The notes under the pieces were generated by a model, which searched no databases, was not told the DNA's origin, and saw only the letters and a program-made list of their open reading frames with translations. From Reticulitermes speratus (lineage: Eukaryota; Arthropoda; Insecta; Blattodea; Rhinotermitidae), in NCBI GenBank assembly GCA_021186555.1, contig JAJKFL010000004.1:12204279-12268278 (forward strand): a stretch of 64,000 nucleotides of DNA, written 5' to 3'. The number at the start of each line of letters is the position of its first letter. The stretch's first letter is position 1. Below are positions 32,205 to 43,081 of the stretch, piece by piece. The position numbers and the translations under genes were made by a program.

Positions 32205-32512
32205 AGAATATGATTATGATTATGATATTTATTAACTGCGATTGTTTTGTCACCCGGTGGCAGCAGTCCGTACACGTGTACACAAATAGTAAGAAATAAA
32301 ACAAATATATACATAAGAGACAGATACACAAAACAATACAAAAACACAAGACCACACAATATATAAGGCAAGACATACAAAACAAGAAAACAAACATAAG
32401 ACGAACAATAAAACACAAACATAAAAACATAAAACATAAACTGAGAACTTGGAAACGTAACAAAAGACAGATTGACGGAACAAGCATAAAGACATAATCT
32501 CTCAGTCAATAA
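32205..32512 (-). mobile_element. Dispersed element, probable LINE 3' end, source of the 49-bp repeat
   Basis: On the minus strand a T/G-rich stretch leads to 'cggactgctgccaccgggtg' + 'acaaaacaatcgcagttaat' and an (ATCATA)n-type tail (complement of 32208-32228). The end is equivalent to the end of the array at 20770-22041. Overlapping minus-strand frames of 81-144 codons are read-through of T-rich sequence and have no domain. Confidence 0.65.
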
Positions 32513-32519
32513 CATGGCA

Positions 32520-32900
32520 TGTTCAATAATAGTTTATATCAATTTACGTGAACTTTGCCCTCTGAACGCACAGTGACACTAGACAATGCCACCACAACAT
32601 CTTAACGCAATAAGCAGTTTTAATATACAGACCAGATAAAACGTTTGTCTGGCAAGGTCGACACAGTAATACCGACTAAACATCTCAATCACGGCCCATC
32701 GGTGTCGCTATCACATTTAAGAAGTTTACTGGCTTCCCGTGGACACAACTCACAAACCTACTGACTAACACCTTGACAAACAAACAGTGTGGAGACACGA
32801 ATGATAAAACGAACAAATGTGATAATCACACATTAATTAGAAGTGTTTGAAAACGGTTTGGCTGCAACTGTCTGCACCTATAGACGATGACTATTGCATG
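32520..32900. other. No recognisable feature
   Basis: Unique-looking sequence with no gene or family match. Confidence 0.35.
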
Positions 32901-32904
32901 TGGT

Positions 32905-33178
32905 AATGTTAACGTAGCCGATCGCAGTGGCCGCGCGGTCTAAGACGTGGGTCTGCGGCCGCTCGCTTGCTGAGATTGCGGGTTCGAATCCCGCCTAGGG
33001 CATGGATGTCTGTCTGTTGTGAGTGTTGTGTGTTGTCAGGTAGATGTCTCTGCGTCGGGCTGGTCACTCGTCCAGAGGAGTCCTACCGAATGTGGTGTCT
33101 GAGTGTGATCGTGAAGCCTCCATAATGAGGAGGCATAGGCCCCCCTAGGGGCTGTCGAGCCATAAAAAAAATGTTAAC
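32905..33178 (+). mobile_element. SINE-B, full length, with 9-bp target-site duplication
   Basis: Reference copy. Head starts at about 32917, A-box region 'agtggccgcgcggtctaaga', B box 'gggttcgaatcccgc', body 'gtccagaggagtcctaccga' and 'tgagtgtgatcgtgaagc', end 'ggggctgtcgagcc' plus A-run. AATGTTAAC occurs at 32905-32913 and 33170-33178. Confidence 0.88.
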
Positions 33179-33517
33179 ACAAGGAAAGTGGTTACGACAG
33201 GTTATCTGGTCCTGTCAGGACAGTAGATTGTAGGAAGGCATGCACACAGACTTTTGGAGCAAAACTCTACATGTTTAAAGGAAAGCAGTGCAGGTGAAGG
33301 GTGAATAATATTAAAATGAATCTCATGGGGATCGGTTTTGGGTATGGAATGTGGCTAGAAGATGATCAGAATCGCGTTCAGTAGGTATGCAATTCGCGTA
33401 CTGCGTTGCATTTTGATATTCTGCTGCTAGAACCAGCACCAGTGTCAGTGAGTTACTGCAATACTTGCATATTAAGTGTATAAATAAGATTTTGACACCC
33501 CTGGATAAACAGAATGC

Positions 33518-33964
33518 ATGGCAGGGCCTTACTGCTTCCTGCGTGTAAGTTATTGTAACTTTATATTGGAAATAGATAAAGACGAAAATTTAAAGCAGTG
33601 GAAAACAAATGCCTCCCGTTTTTACGACAAAGAAAATAGGAATACAGGGGGAAGAAAAAAAAAGGTGAAATATTATAGAAATAAAAAAGGTCTTCTGAGG
33701 GCACGCAGTGAATGTGAAATGTGGGCGGGAAAACTTGTCGGCTTGGTGTCTACAATTGCAGATATTCACACGATTATAATTCAGGTCCTGCACCCAGAAC
33801 CATACAAAACAAACTTTTCGTCTTTCTCTTTCCTTCTTTTTTTTTTCCTTCCTTTCTGCTCAAGCTTCGTGGCGCTGCTATCTCGAGGCGTCGCAGCGAT
33901 GGACTCAAGTTGGGTACACGGCGGGCAGGGAGCGCTGGGTGGGGTGGTGGGGGGTGGGGACTGA
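33518..33964 (+). CDS. Hypothetical ORF, 148 codons, doubtful
   Basis: The longest frame in the window that is not inside a tandem array or known repeat. The start is the first ATG of the frame. The N-terminal two thirds is basic (residues 47-65 include GGRKKKVKYYRNKK), then a hydrophobic phenylalanine-rich stretch (about residues 100-120) is encoded by a polypyrimidine run (33818-33860), and the C-terminus is glycine-rich from a GGTGGG run. These low-complexity parts explain the lack of stops. No domain, splice context or promoter is recognisable. Most likely a chance frame; listed because nothing better occupies the region. Confidence 0.1.
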   Translation: MAGPYCFLRVSYCNFILEIDKDENLKQWKTNASRFYDKENRNTGGRKKKVKYYRNKKGLLRARSECEMWAGKLVGLVSTIADIHTIIIQVLHPEPYKTNFSSFSFLLFFFLPFCSSFVALLSRGVAAMDSSWVHGGQGALGGVVGGGD

Positions 33965-33969
33965 TGCTA

Positions 33970-34360
33970 CCGGAATGGAGCAGACGTGAATGTTAAAGTG
34001 TTGATATACCTCGTCGGGCCCGATGTCCGCGTCCACGGAACTCATATGTGACGCCCTGACTGACGTAGGCGCCTTAGCCACTAGCTGTCTGCTTATGATT
34101 GACAAAGACAGCCCTGCTGACAGAACATGACCGGCAGATGGAACTCGGTCGCACCCCGATACATTACGTAACTTCGTGACACACAGACACGTTATTGTCA
34201 GTGTGGTTTGAGTCACGTGTCCGTCGATGTTACGAGGTCAACACGTGTATTGCGTTAGGCCACAACGTGCAACTGGTACAAACAAGAAAAGGGGGCAAAA
34301 GGACATCAAACTCAGACGAAAGCTGAAGACGTGTTAATTTCAGCAAAACAAACAGTTTTA
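33970..34360. other. No recognisable feature
   Basis: No repeat or gene seen; the array of 18-bp units follows. Confidence 0.35.
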
Positions 34361-34361
34361 A

Positions 34362-34812
34362 ATAGGCACGTAGAATTAAATGGGCACGTAGAATTAAATG
34401 GCACGTAGAATAAATGGCACGTATAATCAAATAGGCACGTATAATCAAATAGGCACGTAGAATCAAATAGGCACGTAGAATCAAATGGGCACGTAGAATA
34501 AAATGGGCACATAGAATCAAATGGGCAACGTAGAATAAAATGGGTACGTAGAATTAATTAAATATAGGTACGTAGAATCAAATAGGTACGTAGAATCAAA
34601 TAGGCACGTAGAATCAAACAGACACGTAGAATCAAATAGGCACGTATAATCAAATGGACACGTAGAATCAATTGGCACGTAGAATCAATGGGCACGTAGA
34701 ATCAAATGGGCACGTACAATTAAATGGACACGTAGAATTAAATGGACACGTAGAATTAAACGGACAGTAGAATTAAATAGGCACGTAGAATTAAATAGGC
34801 ACGTAGAATATT
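34362..34812. repeat. 18-bp tandem array, about 25 irregular copies
   Basis: Unit 'ggcacgtagaatcaaata' with many variants (gta/gtat, caaat/taaat/aaaat, gg/ga) and several units shortened or lengthened by 1-5 bp. It is the least homogenised array here, so probably older or less active. Confidence 0.93.
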
Positions 34813-35004
34813 TTACTGAACACAATTTAAAAAATAATTCTGACCTTGTACCGAAACACACAAATTTATTCCCAAAAACACAAACTGCACCATTAGACCT
34901 CAGATAACACAAATCTGACTCTCCCTCCTTTTGTAATCCACAATATAGTATATTTAAAGCAAATTACTTAATTAAGCTAACTTAATTAAGCACAGGTGTG
35001 CCAA

Positions 35005-35200
35005 ATAGAGGAAGCGAAGTGAACTTGCGTGATTTCAGGCTTCCGCCGCGATGTAAATGAGCTCTGCGCTCCTGTAGGATATTACGCAGCGGTGAGTGGT
35101 GGTTCTGTACCGACGTTTCGGGATAACCCATCGGTCCGGTCTTCAAGGATAAAGTAGTCCAAGTCTTGGGCTGCTGGACACTTGAAAGTTTCGAGAAAAG
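35005..35200 (-). mobile_element. Penelope-like terminal arm (solo)
   Basis: Homologous to the left half of 61001-61140: 'ggcttccgccgcgatgtaaa', 'ggatattacgcagcgg', 'accgacgtttcgggataacc' and 'cggtcttcaagg'. On the minus strand it reads TTGAAGACCGGACC...TCCC then GAAAC, so the stem still pairs although the sequence differs from other copies. The opposite arm is absent. Confidence 0.6.
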
Positions 35201-35321
35201 TTTTGATTAACTTGCCACATCCACGGAGATTCGAAAGTAACTGATCAGATGCCTCTCAAATTTATTTCTACTAAAACCCAAAGCAAGTGTGTACAGACGG
35301 TTTAACAACACAGGAAATATA

Positions 35322-35826
35322 CGTATAACTCAACATTCAGGCGCGTTCGCGTTACCACTGTTGCCGTGAAAAAGCAATACGTATTTGATATTCTGAGTGT
35401 GTCTCTGTAGCCTTAGTTATCCAGCGTGCAAAGCGCATGCGCCGTATTATATTGTCGTCTGTGGCCTGTCCGGCTGTACCATATTTTGCCACATTATCTC
35501 ATAAACGGCACGATTTTAGGGAAAAAGTTATTGAACATAAAATGTGTGTTTTGATTTTCTCTACAACTTTTGTCTGAAACATTTCTCATTCTAAGAAGAA
35601 TTAAGCGAGATATACGATCGTAAATTTGCATAGGTCTTCATGTAAGGTACCCGTTATTCTTGTCAGATTTCAATGAAACTTGAATTTTCTCGACAGATTT
35701 TCGAGAAATCAAATATGAAATTTCATGAAAATCAGTCCAGTATCAGCTGAGTTGTTCTATGCGGACGGACAGACAGACATGACGAACCTTACAGTCGCTT
35801 TCCCTAATTTTGCCAAATCGCCTAAA
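35322..35826 (+). mobile_element. Dispersed terminal-repeat element, copy 2
   Basis: Aligns end to end with 14285-14795: start 'aggcgcgttcgcgttacc', interior 'gcaaagcgcatgcgccgtat', 'taaaatgtgtgttttgattt', end 'gccaaatcgcct'. Identity is high in the middle and lower at the ends. No open frame. Confidence 0.7.
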
Positions 35827-35829
35827 AAA

Positions 35830-36285
35830 AGCAATTAGATCCTGGACTTTCATAGACGACCAGTTTTTCTTCTAAAATTAATTTTCACCCGTCATTTTCC
35901 CTCTATGTCAATAGAGCTAAACTCCATTCCATTTCTTTTTTACCTTTCGGCCATGCATGGATACAGTGAAGTTGTCAAATTACAATCAACAGAACAAATA
36001 TTTGGCCCTTAGTAATAATTACAACGCATGTGAAATTTCACATACCAAATGCACGCTGGTCGTTTAAATCATAACAATGAATTTCCAACTTAATTTATAC
36101 CAATATAACTGTGTGCGTAATATAATTGCTAGATTAACCCTAATAACAAAATATCCCCATCTGTTGAAACCACAAAGTTCAATTATATTAAATCGCATTA
36201 TCAACACAGGACATAATCGACAGTACAGGATTAAACTAAATGCCTGTAAATTTATGTTCGAAAAGGCTATAGATGGAGGATCGGA
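35830..36285. other. No recognised gene
   Basis: Two opposite frames of 83-88 codons run into the following array and have no domain. Confidence 0.35.
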
Positions 36286-36286
36286 A

Positions 36287-37632
36287 ATAGCTACAAATAT
36301 CTTAATATTCTGCACTGTCTGTGTATTATTTTCTGTCTATTAAGATACAAACAAACGCACTTATTAGACAATATACAACTTGTTATTTGCAGATAATATA
36401 ACACAACAATGTATATACTGTCTAATAATTGCATTTATTTTAATCTTAATAAATAGCTACAAATATCTTAATATTCTGCACTGTCTGTGTATTATTTGCT
36501 GTCTATTAAGATACAAACAAACGCACTTATTAGACAATATACAACTTGTTATTTGCAGATAATATAACACAACAATGTATATACTGTCTAATAATTGTAT
36601 TTATTTTAATCTCAATAAATAGCTACAAATATCTTAATATTCTGCACTGTCTGTGTATTATTTGCTGTCTATTAAGATACAAACAAACGCACTTATTAGA
36701 CAATATACAACTTGTTATTTGCAGATAATATAACACAACAATGTATATACTATCTAATAATTGCATTTTATTTTAATCTTAATAAATAGCTACAAATATC
36801 CTAATATTCTGCACTGTCTGTGTATTATTTGCTGTCTATTAAGATACAAACAAACGCACTTATTAGACAATATACAACTTGTTATTTGCAGATAATATAA
36901 CACAACAATGTATATACTATCTAATAATTGCATTTATTTTAATCTTAATAAATAGCTACAAATATCTTAATATTCTGCACTGTCTGTGTATTATTTGCTG
37001 TCTATTAAGATACAAACAAACGCACTTATTAGACAATATACAACTTGTTATTTGCAGATAATATAACACAACAATGTATATACTATCTAATAATTGCATT
37101 TATTTTAATCTTAATAAATAGCTACAAATATCTTAATATTCTGCACTGTCTGTGTATTATTTGCTGTCTATTAAGATACAAACAAACGCACTTATTAGAC
37201 AATATACAACTTGTTATTTGCAGATAATATAACACAACAATGTATATACTATCTAATAATTGCATTTATTTTAATCTTAATAAATAGCTACAAATATCTT
37301 AATATTCTGCACTGTCTGTGTATTATTTGCTGTCTATTAAGATACAAACAAACGCACTTATTAGACAATATACAACTTGTTATTTGCAGATAATATAACA
37401 CAACAATGTATATACTATCTAATAATTGCATTTATTTTAATCTTAATAAATAGCTACAAATATCTTAATATTCTGCACTGTCTGTGTATTATTTGCTGTC
37501 TATTAAGATACAAACAAACGCACTTATTAGACAATATACAACTTGTTATTTGCAGATAATATAACACAACAATGTATATACTGTCTAATAATTGTATTTA
37601 TTTTAATCTCGATAAATAGCTACAAATATCTC
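36287..37632. repeat. 166-bp satellite, about 8 monomers
   Basis: The AT-rich monomer begins 'atagctacaaatatcttaat' and contains 'ctgcactgtctgtgtattat' and 'acttgttatttgcagataat'. Frames of 60 codons repeat every 166 bp (36380, 36546, 36879, 37045, 37211, 37377), and one is broken by an extra T near 36770. Each monomer holds an inverted repeat, 'ttattagacaatata' and 'tatactgtctaataa' (one mismatch), about 36 bp apart. The length is close to a nucleosome repeat, as in many satellites. Confidence 0.95.
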
Positions 37633-37679
37633 TCGGATAATCAGCTTCTTTAAATGTTTCAAAGACTTATATTATTATT

Positions 37680-37910
37680 GAATTCTGGCGTGTGACGTCG
37701 TTTAGTGTAACAGATCTGACGTTTCGAAAAAACATTTCGTGTCCGTCTTCGTAACTTATTATTCTACCATTTTAGAACCTCATATTCAACACGGTGTGAC
37801 GTAAGGACAGGCTAGGCTAAGCAAAACCCGCCGATTAGGATCTCTCCGAATACTTATGTTTACCCTGAAGTCGAAGAGAGTAATATTCTCCGAAACGTCC
37901 GTACATGTGT
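37680..37910. mobile_element. Possible decayed Penelope-like foldback
   Basis: 'ctgacgtttcgaaaaaacat' near 37710 and 'attctccgaaacgtccgtac' near 37890 are in opposite orientations, like the arms of the other foldbacks, but the stems are not convincingly paired. Confidence 0.25.
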
Positions 37911-38095
37911 ATCAGAAAGTACAGCATCTAATCCCTGAAAACTATAAGCTTAACATGAAACGATGATGAAGATAAAGATAGAGATGATTATCATTATAAC
38001 CTCGTTATCCTATACTTTTCTTATTATTATTCTCCTTCGAAAAACTTTTCCTCGTATTCTGCTGTATTTTTGTCTTCTGTTTCAGTTCCTTATTA

Positions 38096-38542
38096 CAGTG
38101 GTTCCCAAAGCGTTTCCGCGGATCCAAAAGGATCCTCGACCAGTTCCCAGGAGATCCGTGGATACATTTCTGTAATGGCTACTTTCAAGTTTACTTATGT
38201 TTAATTAAAGGAATAACGTTTTGTTGAAAATAATCGCGGAAATTCTGTAATTGTGTTTATTTCGTATGATCGTTAGAATATCTAATTAAGAAACTTCCTG
38301 TACCCACAAAGCGAGCGACAGTCATTTCAATTAATGTCAAATCAAGCAACACATTGTTACGTTTGCTACTGGTGTGTATTTGTAGCTATCTAAAATCAGT
38401 TCTGAGACATAAACTTTTAATTCTGGAAGCCTATCGTCCGGACAGTCTATAGGCCCTATTTGCGTCAGCAAGGATGTGAGGATCCGTGGTTATTTTTCGA
38501 CTCCAAAAGGGGTCCGCGAGCAAAAGACTTTGGGAAACACTG
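38096..38542. mobile_element. hAT-like MITE, 447 bp
   Basis: The left end 'cagtggttcccaaag' and right end 'ctttgggaaacactg' are terminal inverted repeats of the CAGTG-TTCCCAAAG type known for hAT elements. Similarity continues inward ('ggatcc..aaaagg', 'gatccgtgg'). Flanking 8-mers 'ccttatta' and 'tcttagtt' match at 5 of 8 positions, consistent with a decayed 8-bp target duplication. No transposase frame. Confidence 0.72.
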
Positions 38543-38549
38543 TCTTAGT

Positions 38550-39205
38550 TTTCTATTTAAAACTTTTCTACTACTTAATCTTTCCTCTTCCCTCTTCCCT
38601 CTTCTTCTCCTCCTCCACTTCCATTTCTGTGTCGACTTCCTCTCCCTCCTCTCACCCCCTTTTGGTCAGTCGCGCATACACATTCACATTTACCAAACTA
38701 CACTGTGTCGCACACAAACAGTTCACGAACCTTCACAAACTTATTATCAAATTGTGAATTTACATCGAAAATACATTAATGTAAGAGTAATTTTGTGTTT
38801 CGTTATTTTGCCCACGATGTTTGCCAGTATAATACTCAATACGTATCACGAACATTTACCAGGAAACTGGAAGTATTGGGCACGATGGCGTGCATTATAA
38901 CCTGCAGGGACGGAATTTAGAGATAAAAACTTGATATCAGGCTGTGTGGCTACTGTCTCGCACACAACGTACAGCATGCCAGCCAAGAAGCCTTCGTATT
39001 CAAATTCCAGTCCACAACTCAGGTCTACAAATCACGGAATGTGCCCAGAGTCATTCCAACAGCAATTTATTCAAATCTCAAAGTGACAACAATGATAAGT
39101 AAAACAGAAGCAGTAACATCCAGCAACAAAATGAACATGAATGATATGTCTGTCACTATACCGAACGTCTGAAAACATTAAAAATTTACCTTAAACAAGA
39201 GAGGT
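38550..39205. other. No recognised gene; pyrimidine-rich tract
   Basis: A CT-rich tract (38575-38655) gives long frames (38460-38900, 38476-38757) that also cross the MITE end. I do not consider them coding. Confidence 0.4.
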
Positions 39206-39207
39206 AA

Positions 39208-39588
39208 TATACATATAACGTAACATTATAGCACGTTCGCGTAACTATAGTTGCCGTGGAAACACAACAATGTGTTCTGTGTGTATCTTTGAGATACATG
39301 TCACTGTAAACAATATAAAAATACTTAATGTTGCACAAAAAAAATTGTTTATGATGAATTTATGTAACCGGCAAAAATAAATCGTGTTTAGATCTTCATG
39401 TAAAGTGCCTGACATTCTTCTCCAATGTTAACCAAATCTGGATATTCTCGATATGTTGAAATAAAAGTCCCCAATACGAAATTCCACGGAAATCCATCCA
39501 GTGAGAGCCGCGCTGGTACAACCAGACGGACAAAGGACACGACGAAGTTAAAATGGGCTTTTCTTAACTGTGGTAACGCGCCTAACAA
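39208..39588 (+). mobile_element. Dispersed terminal-repeat element, copy 3 (shorter subfamily)
   Basis: Starts 'agcacgttcgcgtaactata' (39231) after the shared 'acatataacgtaacatt' and ends 'gtggtaacgcgcct' (39571-39584), the inverted terminal word. The centre differs from copies 1 and 2; the 3' third ('atccatccagtgagagcc') is shared. The 31340-31480 fragment belongs to this subfamily. Confidence 0.6.
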
Positions 39589-39671
39589 AGAATGTCACGA
39601 TCACAAAAGGAACAAGACTAGTTTAGTTTTAGGAAATTTCATAATCGACATATTCAAAATAAAGATTTTTT

Positions 39672-39725
39672 TTTCACAACCGAGATACTTAGAAATACAG
39701 AATTTTAAATATCTCGGTTGTGAAA
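39672..39725. repeat. Perfect 16-bp inverted repeat, 22-nt loop
   Basis: 'tttcacaaccgagata' at 39672-39687 and its exact complement at 39710-39725. The right arm lies inside the LINE fragment that follows (codons FKYLGCE), and the left arm lies at its upstream border. Confidence 0.85.
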
Positions 39726-40232
39726 GTCACTACGAAAATGAAAAAAATATAATTATATATACACACAAAAAAACTAGCAAAATTCGCTCAAATGCTGGCA
39801 ATTTTAAACAACACTTTCAAACAAACTTTGGTCCACAAATCTTCAACAATGAAAGTATATAATGCACTGGTTCTCCCCAGTCTTCTATACTGAGAGAAAT
39901 TTGGGCCCTAAGGCAAAAGAGTAAAAAACGACTGACATAGTAGAGATGAAATTTTTCAGAAGAACAGCAGGATACACACTTTTGACCACAAAATGATTGA
40001 AGACATTTTGGAAGAGTTGAAAGTAAACCAGTTGACAGAAACCTAAAAATACAAATCAAATTGGCTACAACATGTAGCAGGAATGAACAGCAGCAGGATG
40101 CCAAAAGTACTGCTGAATTGTAGACCAATGGACGAAGACATATGAAGAGACTATTAGACGAGGCCGAAACAGGTCTATTGAGGCCTAACTCGTGACGGAT
40201 GATGATGATATGATGATATGATGATTTTATAA
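39697..40232 (+). mobile_element. LINE 3' end, degenerate (FKYLGCE family)
   Basis: Conceptual translation in shifting frames gives FKYLGCE...ENEK, then VYNAL, EMKFFRRTAGYTL, and NSSRMPKV near 40091. It ends with DEAETGL and a (gatgat/atgatg) tail at 40197-40232. These are the C-terminal landmarks of a non-LTR retrotransposon family I remember as very abundant in cockroaches. Several frameshifts and stops make it dead. Confidence 0.72.
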
Positions 40233-40234
40233 AG

Positions 40235-40715
40235 GGTGGAAAATGTAATCCAAACTTTGCATGCTTGATATCATATTTCTACACTGTAGGCGTGTACAGA
40301 CATCTAATGGATCTGTGTATTGCATTGAGCAACAGTCGCAGTGCAGCAAATCGCAAATATACGAGTAAAATACACGTCGAGTCCCATTATTGCTAATGCT
40401 CACTTGTTAATGTACACCGACAGTACGCATTTGTTTTAAGCAGCGCTTTAATTCCTTAAATCTAAAAAGGTAAACTTAGGAGGCCAGTATAGCTTTGTCT
40501 GTCTGTAGTGTGCTGTCTGTGTCTGTCTGTCTCTCCTGCCTCGTTTGCCGACATGTTGAAACACCGCAAGCACAAACAGCAATTTTCTACTCCGGATATC
40601 TCGAGATACATACAGGTTTTTGGTGAAAAAACGTAAAGGAAAGACCTAGATGTAAATGACAGTATAACAATGAGATATATCTCAAATACTTCTGCCGCAG
40701 TGTAAAAGAGGTCTT
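40235..40715. other. No recognised gene
   Basis: Short (ctgt)n run at 40495-40532. The minus-strand 109-codon frame (40791-40462) overlaps the foldback and carries its EDG-type arm sequence, so it is repeat-derived. Confidence 0.4.
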
Positions 40716-40717
40716 CG

Positions 40718-40905
40718 TTCTTCTGGGATTTTACGTAACGTTGGTTTATATTTACCGACGTTTCAGGACAGCCTATCGGTCCCATCTTCAAGGGTCAAAC
40801 AGTCCAAAAAATACTGTACTTATTGACCCTTGAAGATGGGACAGAACGGCTGTGCCGAAACGTCGGTAACTAAATACACGCTGTGTCACATCCCACAAAA
40901 CCGAA
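40718..40905. mobile_element. Foldback element, Penelope-like (EDGTD type)
   Basis: Inner arms 40742-40799 and 40823-40879 are reverse complements ('accgacgtttcaggacagcc' / 'ggctgtgccgaaacgtcggt'). Outer parts 'cttctgggattttacg' and 'tgtcacatcccac' are weaker. Each arm read outward has TTGAAGATGGGAC ... GTCC/GTGCC then GAAAC, the hammerhead-like order. Confidence 0.65.
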
Positions 40906-40909
40906 AACC

Positions 40910-41300
40910 TCATTGAGAATATCTTAAAAACTAGAATGGTAGGGTGCTGACTGGATTCAACTGGCTCAAAAATTGGACTAGTTGTGGGCTGTTGTGAACA
41001 CTGTGATGAGCCTTTCGTTTGATGGAGTACGCCTGCAGCAGGACTCTGCTAGACGGAATGACTCAGCAGCCTTGAGCGAAAGCACAGCAAGAGTTAACAC
41101 TAGTTAGACACAGCAGTACGACATCGTCTGCTTCACGCATCAAAAAGCCACGTATTGTGCACATGAAGTGCATTATTAGTTTCGTGTTATTTTTATAACA
41201 GAGGTCACTAGCCGACTGTCTTCGTAATGGAGACTGCAGTTGTGTATCGTCGGACAGGAAGTGAAATTCAGTCCTTGAAGCCGACTCCCCGTGGCAGTTT
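40910..41300. other. No recognisable feature
   Basis: Unique-looking sequence before the 40-bp array. Confidence 0.35.
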
Positions 41301-41304
41301 ACGC

Positions 41305-42110
41305 CTCTGTCTCTATCATGCTTCAGAGTATACGCTGATTTCTACTCTGTCTCTACTATGCTTCAGAGTATACGCTGATAGCTAGTCTGTCTCTACCATG
41401 CTTCAGAGTATACGCTGATAGCTACTCTGTCTCTACCATGCTTCAGAGTATACGCTGATAGCTAGTCTATCTCTACCATGCTTCAGAGTATATGCTGATA
41501 GCTACTCTGTCACTACCATGCTTCAGAGTATACGCTGATTTCTACTCTGTCTCTACCATGCTTCAGAGTATAGGCTGATAGCTACTCTGTCTCTACCATG
41601 CTTCAGAGTATACGCTGATAGCTACTCTGTCTCTACCATGCTTCAGAGTATACGCTGATAGCTAGTCTATCTCTACCATGCTTCAGAGTATATGCTGATA
41701 GCTACTCTGTCACTACCATGCTTCAGAGTATACGCTGATAGTTAGTCTATCTCTACCATGCTTCAGAGTATATGCTGATAGCTACTCTGTCACTACCATG
41801 CTTCAGAGTACACGCTGATAGCTAGTCTATCTCTACCATGCTTCAGAGTATATGCTGATAGCTACTCTGTCACTACCATGCTTCAGAGTATACGCTGATA
41901 GCTACTCTGTCTCTACCATGCTTCAGAGTATACGCTGATAGCTAGTCTATCTCTACCATGCTTCAGAGTATATGCTGATAGCTACTCTGTCACTACCATG
42001 CTTCAGAGTAGGCCTATACGCTGATAGCTACTCTGTCTCTACCATGCCTCAGAGTATACGCTGATTGCTACTCTGTCTCTACCATGCTTCACAGTAAACG
42101 CTGATTGTTA
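41305..42110. repeat. 40-bp tandem array, about 20 copies, with 80-bp dimers
   Basis: Unit 'catgcttcagagtatacgct' + 'gatagctactctgtctctac'. A linked variant pair ('gctagtctatctctacc...tatatgctg' then 'gctactctgtcactacc') recurs as an 80-bp dimer with 'agtctat' near 41463, 41663, 41743, 41823 and 41943. One unit near 42010 carries a 5-base insertion ('ggcct'). Confidence 0.95.
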
Positions 42111-42240
42111 CTCATACTAATCTGCTTTCTGAACAGTCTTTAAGATATTACGAAGTCAAGAACACACATGTTTATGATTAAAACTAGTCACGTGACCGCC
42201 ACTAGACGGACCACCAATAATATTCAAGAGCTTCTCCACT

Positions 42241-42464
42241 GAAATATTATAATAGCTAAAGGTAAAAGTAAAGTTCTCCCTATAACACGCCATGAAGGCC
42301 CAGAGAGGAGTAGAGGTATAGCTCTACTCTTTCTTTAACCTCGGCGCTAGATGCGGGTGGGTGGTCAACGCCACGCCCCGGCCGCTTTACCCCCGGGAAT
42401 GACCCGGTACCCATTGTACAGGAGCCTGGGTAGGCCCCTGGGCCGGTCTGACGAAATATTATAA
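42241..42464 (-). mobile_element. 5'-truncated SINE-A with 12-bp target-site duplication
   Basis: Minus-strand SINE-A running from its 3' end ('aaagttctccctataacacg') to 'cctgggccggtctg', lacking the tRNA head. GAAATATTATAA is at 42241-42252 and 42453-42464. The duplication directly abuts the truncation point, so the copy inserted already truncated. Confidence 0.88.
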
Positions 42465-42469
42465 AAACA

Positions 42470-43080
42470 GAAGCCAAAAAAATAATCTCTGACGTCACTC
42501 ACAAACCAAGCTCTACCGTAACCATGCCAAAGGCATTACATAAGATAAACAGCCTACGTTAGATCTGAGGTTGTCTGTGGTTAATGGATTAAGACAGATC
42601 ATGTTCCTTTCCTGTTGTGGTGACAGAGGACAGTCCGACGCGACAAGCGTGTTGGGCCCACAGCTTCGTAAGAAGGAGCTGAAGCTTTACACAGCGTTTT
42701 ATATACTGACCTTTTTGCTGCGGTGGCGGGTTACCTGAGTGGGTGGGCCCCAACGTAATGCATTATTCGGAACAGCGGCAGAACTCATGGGTCGATGTGA
42801 GGGTAAGCAGCCCGCATTTAAAATGCATGTAACAGTGAAGTGGTGGATCTCTCGTTGCCGCTGTCTTTTGATCTCAAAAAGGGGCGTGCACATTTGCGAC
42901 CCTCATGCCCTTTGTACTCGTCACACCTGCTTCGCAAGTTAATGTGCTTACAGCAGGGGTGTCCAACATGGGCACTTTTGAGGTGTCCGGATATGGTAGT
43001 GTAGGCCGTGACAACGACCACACTTAACGGTACATACCAGCGCTTCGACTTCGAATATACAGCGTGAGCATGTGGTAAGT
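42470..43080. other. No recognised gene
   Basis: Short opposite frames of 64-72 codons, no domain. Confidence 0.35.
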
Positions 43081-43081
43081 T

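Noticed and set aside
32081..32515. 144-codon hydrophobic membrane protein on the minus strand
   Set aside because: It reads T/G-rich sequence of a LINE 3' end. Three overlapping frames give equally hydrophobic peptides.
36380..37559. Family of six tandem 60-codon membrane-protein genes
   Set aside because: The frames repeat every 166 bp with the satellite monomer, which is not a multiple of 3, and one is broken by a single-base insertion. No regulatory signals.
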